Shown here piece by piece: positions 59,175 through 64,000 of a DNA stretch of 64,000 nucleotides. Each line of letters begins with the position of its first letter. The stretch's first letter is position 1. The translations under genes and the position numbers were made by a program. Source of the stretch: Fallopia convolvulus (Eukaryota; Streptophyta; Magnoliopsida; Caryophyllales; Polygonaceae). The notes below the pieces were generated by a model that was not told the DNA's origin, searched no databases, and saw nothing but the letters and a program-made list of their open reading frames with translations. The stretch lies in NCBI GenBank assembly GCA_964016875.1, contig OZ024718.1, positions 6,515,001 through 6,579,000 on the forward strand, written 5' to 3'.

Positions 59175-60390
59175 TAAATTATATCCATCATACCATGTAC
59201 GACTACGATTTGAATTTTGAAATTATTTTTGGACATACCATAGATAGAATATTAATACAAAAAGATTTAACGTAAAATTTACTATAATTAGGTATGACCA
59301 TGCTTATTTTTTTCAAATAAATTAGTTTTGAGATTTATATTACCACAATGATATGTAAAAGATATACATTTTATACTCACATACAAGAATTACTTTATTT
59401 TTCTAATCAAATAAAAAACTTAAAACTTATATATCATATAAAATCACAACAAAAACCCCACCTCATTTATAAATATTGTTTAGAGAATGTAAATCATACA
59501 GTGAGAATAATGATTCTTGAAATAAATTTTATCTATCATAAAACCCGATAAATTCATTTTTGAAATATTAAAAATTATATACATGTTATTAAATATTTAT
59601 TTTTTAAGAATTTTTTTATTATATAGATAAAATAAAAAAGAAAATAAAAAATATATATGTCGTCCATATTAAAGAGATAAAATATAAAAATAATAATTAA
59701 TTTAATAAATAAGATTTAATTTAATATGAAAGATAAATATAATTTATTTGTTAAAAAGTTAAAATATAACTAATTGTAATGTGAAGTAGGGATATAATTA
59801 TTTTGGTGGTTTAAAAAGGTATAATTCTTTATCAATATTTAACTTAGGCAAATAATTATCAATATATTGTAATTTTTTTATTTTTTTTATCAAAATTTTG
59901 TTTAATAAAAATCTTTTACATAAATAAAAAAGAAATATAAATTTTATTATTTAATTAAAATTCGACTTTTTATTTTTTTGATATAAATAGATATAATAGA
60001 ATTTAATTGAAAAAGATAAAGTAATATGAATAAAAATTTAAAATTTAAAATATGTGTTGGAACCAGAGTTTGGTTCAAATAAAACAAGCTTTTATCCTGA
60101 AACGTAAAACGAATGTACTTTTTATAGTTCGTAGTACACTTTTCATACAAAAGTGCATTGTAGAATACAAAAAAATGCAATCCGAAAAAGTGCACTACAA
60201 AAAGTACGAAATGTGCATTGCATGCAAAGTGTGAAGTGTAAATCCGAAAGGTGCACTCCGAAATAGGAAATGTGTACTACGAACTAGGAAAAGTGCATTC
60301 GTTTCAGGATAAAGATTTGTTTTATTTGAACCAAACCACCAAAATCAATAAGTTGACTGGCAAAATCCAATTTTAATATATAGTTATTAA
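59175..60390 (-). mobile_element. degenerate Helitron H5, containing M2
   Basis: The minus strand has the family hairpin (ATCGTAGTCGTACATGGTAT at about 59190-59209) and, at the other end (60390-60375), AATAACTATATATTAAAA, a mutated form of the H1-H3 5' terminus. CTAG has decayed. No coding capacity. Confidence 0.55.
60066..60338. mobile_element. foldback element M2, sister of M1
   Basis: 273 bp. Ends GAGTTTGGTTCAAATAAAAC and GGTTTGGTTCAAATAAAAC (other strand), then TTTATCCTGAAACG mirrored on both arms. The interior repeats GTGCA, CACTTTT and AGTACGAA units in both orientations. Lies inside Helitron H5. Confidence 0.75.
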
Positions 60391-60440
60391 TAATTAAACT
60401 ATTTTAGTTCCAATTTAATTGATGAAACTTGTACTCAAAT

Positions 60441-60667
60441 AGCGGGGCTCATCCTCATGCTCATTGGCTTTTATACATTGCCTTTGAGATGAATTTAGTC
60501 CTTATATCAATTTTGGTGCATTCTAACTAAATTATGTTATTATTGTTACATATATAATTGAATTTCAGTTTGTCATTAGACGTACTTTTTTTTGTCTTAG
60601 GCAGGGGCACTCTCATTTTAATCTTTTAGATTCCACTGTAGTGAAACCTGACTGGATCAATGTTGTT
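60441..60667 (+). mobile_element. SINE S1, nearly full length
   Basis: Matches SINE S2 along its length: CATCCTCATGCTCATTGGCTTTTA, TTTGAGATG, TTGGTGCATTCTAACTAAATT, then CCTGACTGGATCAATGTTGTT. The centre is more diverged. Tail reduced to two TTG units and no clear target duplication, so it is older than S2. Confidence 0.75.
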
Positions 60668-62178
60668 CCTTATTACAATGAAAATACATAGAATTGTGCT
60701 TTTGGTGATCGACGACGGTTGAGCCTCGTGACTCGTTTTTGTTTGAAATCTCTGAATTATTGGACCTGTTTGGTGCCTGCCATAGTACGTACCATGACGT
60801 TATTAAACAGGGACGTCTCCAGCGTCTGAAGTCAAAAAATGTTCCAACTAAAACAAATTACGGAGTAAAACAAATTTGCTACTGTTTAGTGTACAGTCCA
60901 ATCTTCTAGGGAGCTGTGAAGAATTCTTGCCACTGTTTAGTGTGTATTGAATGAGAAGATTGCTATAAAGCTGAGTACATTTTTCTGGTGTTTTGTTTGT
61001 TGAGGGCAAACTGTGAGTGGTGGGAATTGTTTTATTTTTTCCCGCCAAGGCATACAAATTTCGCTGATTTTTGTTTGCTTTACTTAGGAAGAGGATTCTT
61101 GTGCTTTCAAAAGATCGCATTAATTTTGTTACTACCTTAGTCTCCTTCGTTCTCTTCGTATCTCAACGTAGTGATAAGGCGTAATTTCGCAATCAAACAT
61201 GTTTGTTTGTACTTTTTTTTCCCAGCCGTTATGTCCATTATCTAACGCGTTTGGTCATACCTTGTTTTTAGGTTTGGTGATTGTTATGTTGTGACGTCTT
61301 GATGGTTCCAAACATGCGCAAAGTCCACCACTTAAATTGCACATAATAAATTCGCGACAAGAAGAATTATTGGAGAAGTTGTGGACACCAAAATTCTGGC
61401 GAAGCTCTATTTAAGGAAAGCGCGTACCAAGATCGATCTAGCCAGTTGGAAGAGCTTATTTTAGGAGAGAATCAAAAGGTTTTGTTTAGAAAAGAAAGAA
61501 AAACTCTGACTCACCTCAAGATCAAGTGATGCAGTATTAAAAATTATAAACAATACCATTACTGTTAAAAAGTGGACCCTAGACGGAGAGGAATTGCCTA
61601 GTACCTAGGCGGTCTAAACGGGCGTTAAAATTTCATATGGTCTCTTAGACGGGCTGAAAGGTTAAGCGGGTTAGCACCTTCTAGCCCCCAGGCAGGATCT
61701 AGACGGAACTAGGTAGAGATTTTTAGAACAATTATACCATTGATGTCATGTCACCGACAATTGTGGTTTTTTTTTTCGTGCTAAAAAAAAGAATTGTTTT
61801 TTTTTTTGTGTTCTAAGGTTGAGCTTGACTCGTTTAAGGTTTGTTCAAAATCTCCTGCCTCATTGTGAACAAGTGTTACTGATAATCAGAGACGCCGTGT
61901 TCATAGTCCAAACTAATACTAGCACGACAACACATGACAAGTATAGCGTATCAAGTCGAACCAGGTTCCAACTAAAACCAATTATTAGTTAATTAACTGG
62001 AGAAGATGACGTACGGACGAGATAGTTGCGCATACATAAATATGTAACTGAATAAGCAAGTAGGCATAATTCTTTGTTAAAAAGGTAAGGTCAATTTTCA
62101 TTATACTCTGTTGTTGTATTTTTTAGAGTTTATTTATTGTGATAATTTAGGCTTGTTCTCTTTTTTTAAGACGGTCTA
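60668..62178. other. intergenic DNA, no gene recognised
   Basis: No coding pattern. A patch at 61570-61720 repeats CTAGGCGG- and TCTAGACGG-like phrases as in decayed plant transposons, without recognisable ends. Confidence 0.45.
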
Positions 62179-62186
62179 ATGCTTAC

Positions 62187-62829
62187 CAGAGCCGGTCCAT
62201 ACATTTTAGATGCCCGGGGCGAATTACAATAAAATGGCCCTTTTTATATAATTTTTAGACATTTTTCCTCAAATTTTATAATACTTTCGTATAAATTTGT
62301 TTTTGTTATAATATTAAGATACAAAGAATTTATAAAATAATTTGCTAAATTTAACTTCATTACATACGTAAAATTGGGTACTATCATCATATAACAATGT
62401 ATGAATAAAAGAAATAAGATTTTTTTAAATGCATATGTCATATATTTTAAATCTAATAAAAAGTAACTAATATAGATAATTATATAAATAAGAATCATTT
62501 ACAATAACTATGGTAATACATGACTACACTAATTGATTAATAGTAAAGAAAGATAAATTAAATAAAAGATGATTAATAGTAAAGAAAGATAAATTAAATA
62601 AAAGATATATAGTAGGCCCACATTTAAAAATTATTATAGTTAAAGTGGTGGGATTTGAACCCAAGACCTCTTTAATTAAAAATAAAAACACTATTTTACT
62701 AGACCAACTTGTAATTTATGATGTTTTAAATACTCTTTTATATATACTACATTTTAAAAAATTTGGGCCCCTAAAAATTATAGGTCCTGGGCTTGCGCCC
62801 ACTCTGCCCCACCCTCTGGGCCGGGCCTG
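62187..62829. mobile_element. non-autonomous hAT element, 643 bp, with 8-bp target-site duplication
   Basis: Direct repeats ATGCTTAC at 62179-62186 and 62830-62837 flank the element. Ends are CAGAGCCGGTCC and, on the other strand, CAGGCCCGGCCC (9 of 12 match), starting CAG as hAT ends do. Interior is AT-rich without transposase. It includes GGATTTGAACCCAAGACCTC on the plus strand. Confidence 0.82.
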
Positions 62830-62837
62830 ATGCTTAC

Positions 62838-63680
62838 TTTGTAATGAACTAATAGTTCATTGTATAAAAAAAAAAGAAAAGAGGTAAGATCAGTTCAGTC
62901 AAAATATTCCAAATCTAACCAAACGGTTAAAATTGGGAACAAATACTGAGGCCAAAAGATGATGATTAATTATGGGGTGTCAATACTGACATTCGTTAAT
63001 GACGACACGTGAAGATCTCTAATGATCGACACGTGATGATTAATTTGGGGCTTTTTTAAAAATGTTTGGGTTTTTTTAAATATTGGAAAATTAGTATAAT
63101 CCTAGGCGTAAATCCCTAATGATCGAGCACCCTTTTGTCCTCTCGCTTCTCAGGGAAAGAGACGAGCATCGTTGTTGAGTCCTCTCAAGTCCCAACTCCC
63201 TCCGTTCTCGGAACTCTGTTTACTAACTCGACTCACTGATCAACCAATTTGGATCTCGCTACCCTTTTGCCTCTCTCCGACTCCCTGCATTCTCACTCGA
63301 TCTCCTTGCGCCGTTGTTGAGTCCGCTGTTTAGCCAATTCTTATTTTTGTATGTTAGGTGGGTGAATTGGATGGTGATATCAATTTTTGAAGAAGAATGG
63401 TGATTGAGATGGTAACTGAACAACTTTTGTTATAATTGATGTAGTTAACTGAGATCACAAATTACATTGGGATATCACTTTTTGTTAATTGATGGTGACT
63501 GAGATGTAGTGAACTGTGAAAAGCTTTTTGTAAATTTATGTTTGCATTAATTTTTAGCTTAAATACCTCAAAACTTATGTAATTAATATTGGAATATTAC
63601 TTAAGTAAGCAAAATGTTTGCATTAATTTTTTTTATTAATTTTAAAATTTTATATATTTTTATTGTAATTTAATAATTCG
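62838..63680. other. intergenic DNA; possible leader-like patch
   Basis: CT-rich sequence at about 63130-63320 resembles a plant 5' leader, but no open frame follows. Two ACACGTG motifs at 63004-63034 (CGACACGTGA repeated) precede it. Could be a decayed or non-coding promoter. Confidence 0.35.
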
Positions 63681-63689
63681 CGGTTTTAG

Positions 63690-64000
63690 CAAATAGCCTC
63701 ATATATACTTTCCTCGATTAGAAGTCTATAAGGGAAAACAAATACTTACTACCCTTTATAGTGCCCACTTGAGCAAGCCCCTAGAGACCAGAGTGCATAT
63801 ACTCTATAAGCTTTAAGACAATATATGTTGATTTACTTAACAAGTGGCAAGTCTTCTTTCCCAACACACAATTTTCACAAAATTCAATATTACAAGGATC
63901 AATACAATTATATCATGCTTAAAGACCCTTGTTGCCTATATGGCCCATCCTAGAGTGCCAAGTGTTTGTCTGTTCTAAATTATTAGGTTTGGAGCACCCA
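63690..64000 (-). mobile_element. Ty1/copia GAG-pre-integrase and integrase fragment, decayed
   Basis: The minus strand, with stops, reads TNTWHSRMGHIGNKGL, then EFCENCVLGKK and, further on, YMHSGL and KGSKYLFSLIDF. These are the zinc-binding pre-integrase (H-H-C-C) and the start of the integrase core of plant copia elements. It continues beyond the right edge of the window. Confidence 0.75.

Noticed and set aside
61570..61720. CTAGGCGG/TCTAGACGG patch as a defined transposon
   Set aside because: Looks like decayed repeat DNA but I could find neither inverted ends nor a target duplication.
62645..62671. Possible tRNA on the minus strand (GGTTCAAATCCCACCAC)
   Set aside because: Only a T-arm-like half is present; no acceptor or anticodon stem can be formed, and it is inside a hAT element.

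Overview
The window is nuclear DNA of a flowering plant, almost certainly a eudicot. Genes have short GT-AG introns and plant-only families are present: plastid KAS I, MORF/RIP editing factor, DUF538, P-class PPR, TPS-g-type terpene synthase, SAC51-like bHLH. The intergenic DNA is AT-rich and full of Athila, copia, L1 and RTE elements, Helitrons, hAT elements and MITEs. I cannot fix the species; nothing bacterial, viral or organellar is present.

Layout. 1-4367: 3' part of a deleted, decayed Athila-type Ty3/gypsy element with a complete 3' LTR. 4545-5636: broken F-box gene. 8191-11079: intact seven-exon KAS I gene. 11757-11957 (-): small arabinogalactan peptide. 12346-12708: three tandem tRNA-Arg(ACG) genes. 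13107-15184 (-): four-exon cytochrome b561. 19242-20996 (-): four-exon ribosomal protein eL20/L18a. 22160-25710: RTE LINE end with a long TTG tail, a large palindrome of telomere-like repeats, and an LTR remnant. 26145-34165: nested non-autonomous Helitrons, a solo LTR, a TSD-flanked SINE, a copia 5' end. 34700-37280: SAC51-like bHLH gene with a spliced conserved upstream ORF. 37290-39940: a 1.33-kb retroposon with 20-bp target duplication, a truncated L1 with 14-bp duplication, a SINE end. 40438-41926: MORF9-like editing factor. 44182-44655: DUF538 protein. 47185-52325: three LINE remnants. 52488-53669 and 54336-55496: two related PPR genes. 55914-58378 (-): seven-exon terpene synthase with one in-frame stop. 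58936-64000: foldback elements, a degenerate Helitron, a SINE, a 643-bp hAT element and a copia integrase remnant.

The genes are not an operon or cluster; each has its own promoter. Functional themes: plastid fatty-acid synthesis (KAS I), organellar RNA metabolism (MORF9, two PPRs), cytosolic translation (eL20, tRNA-Arg), specialised metabolism (TPS), and translational control through an upstream peptide on the bHLH mRNA. The richest material for follow-up is the bHLH upstream ORF, the TTG/ATG-tailed SINE family beside an RTE LINE with the same tail, the Helitron family with nested insertions, and the telomere-like palindrome.
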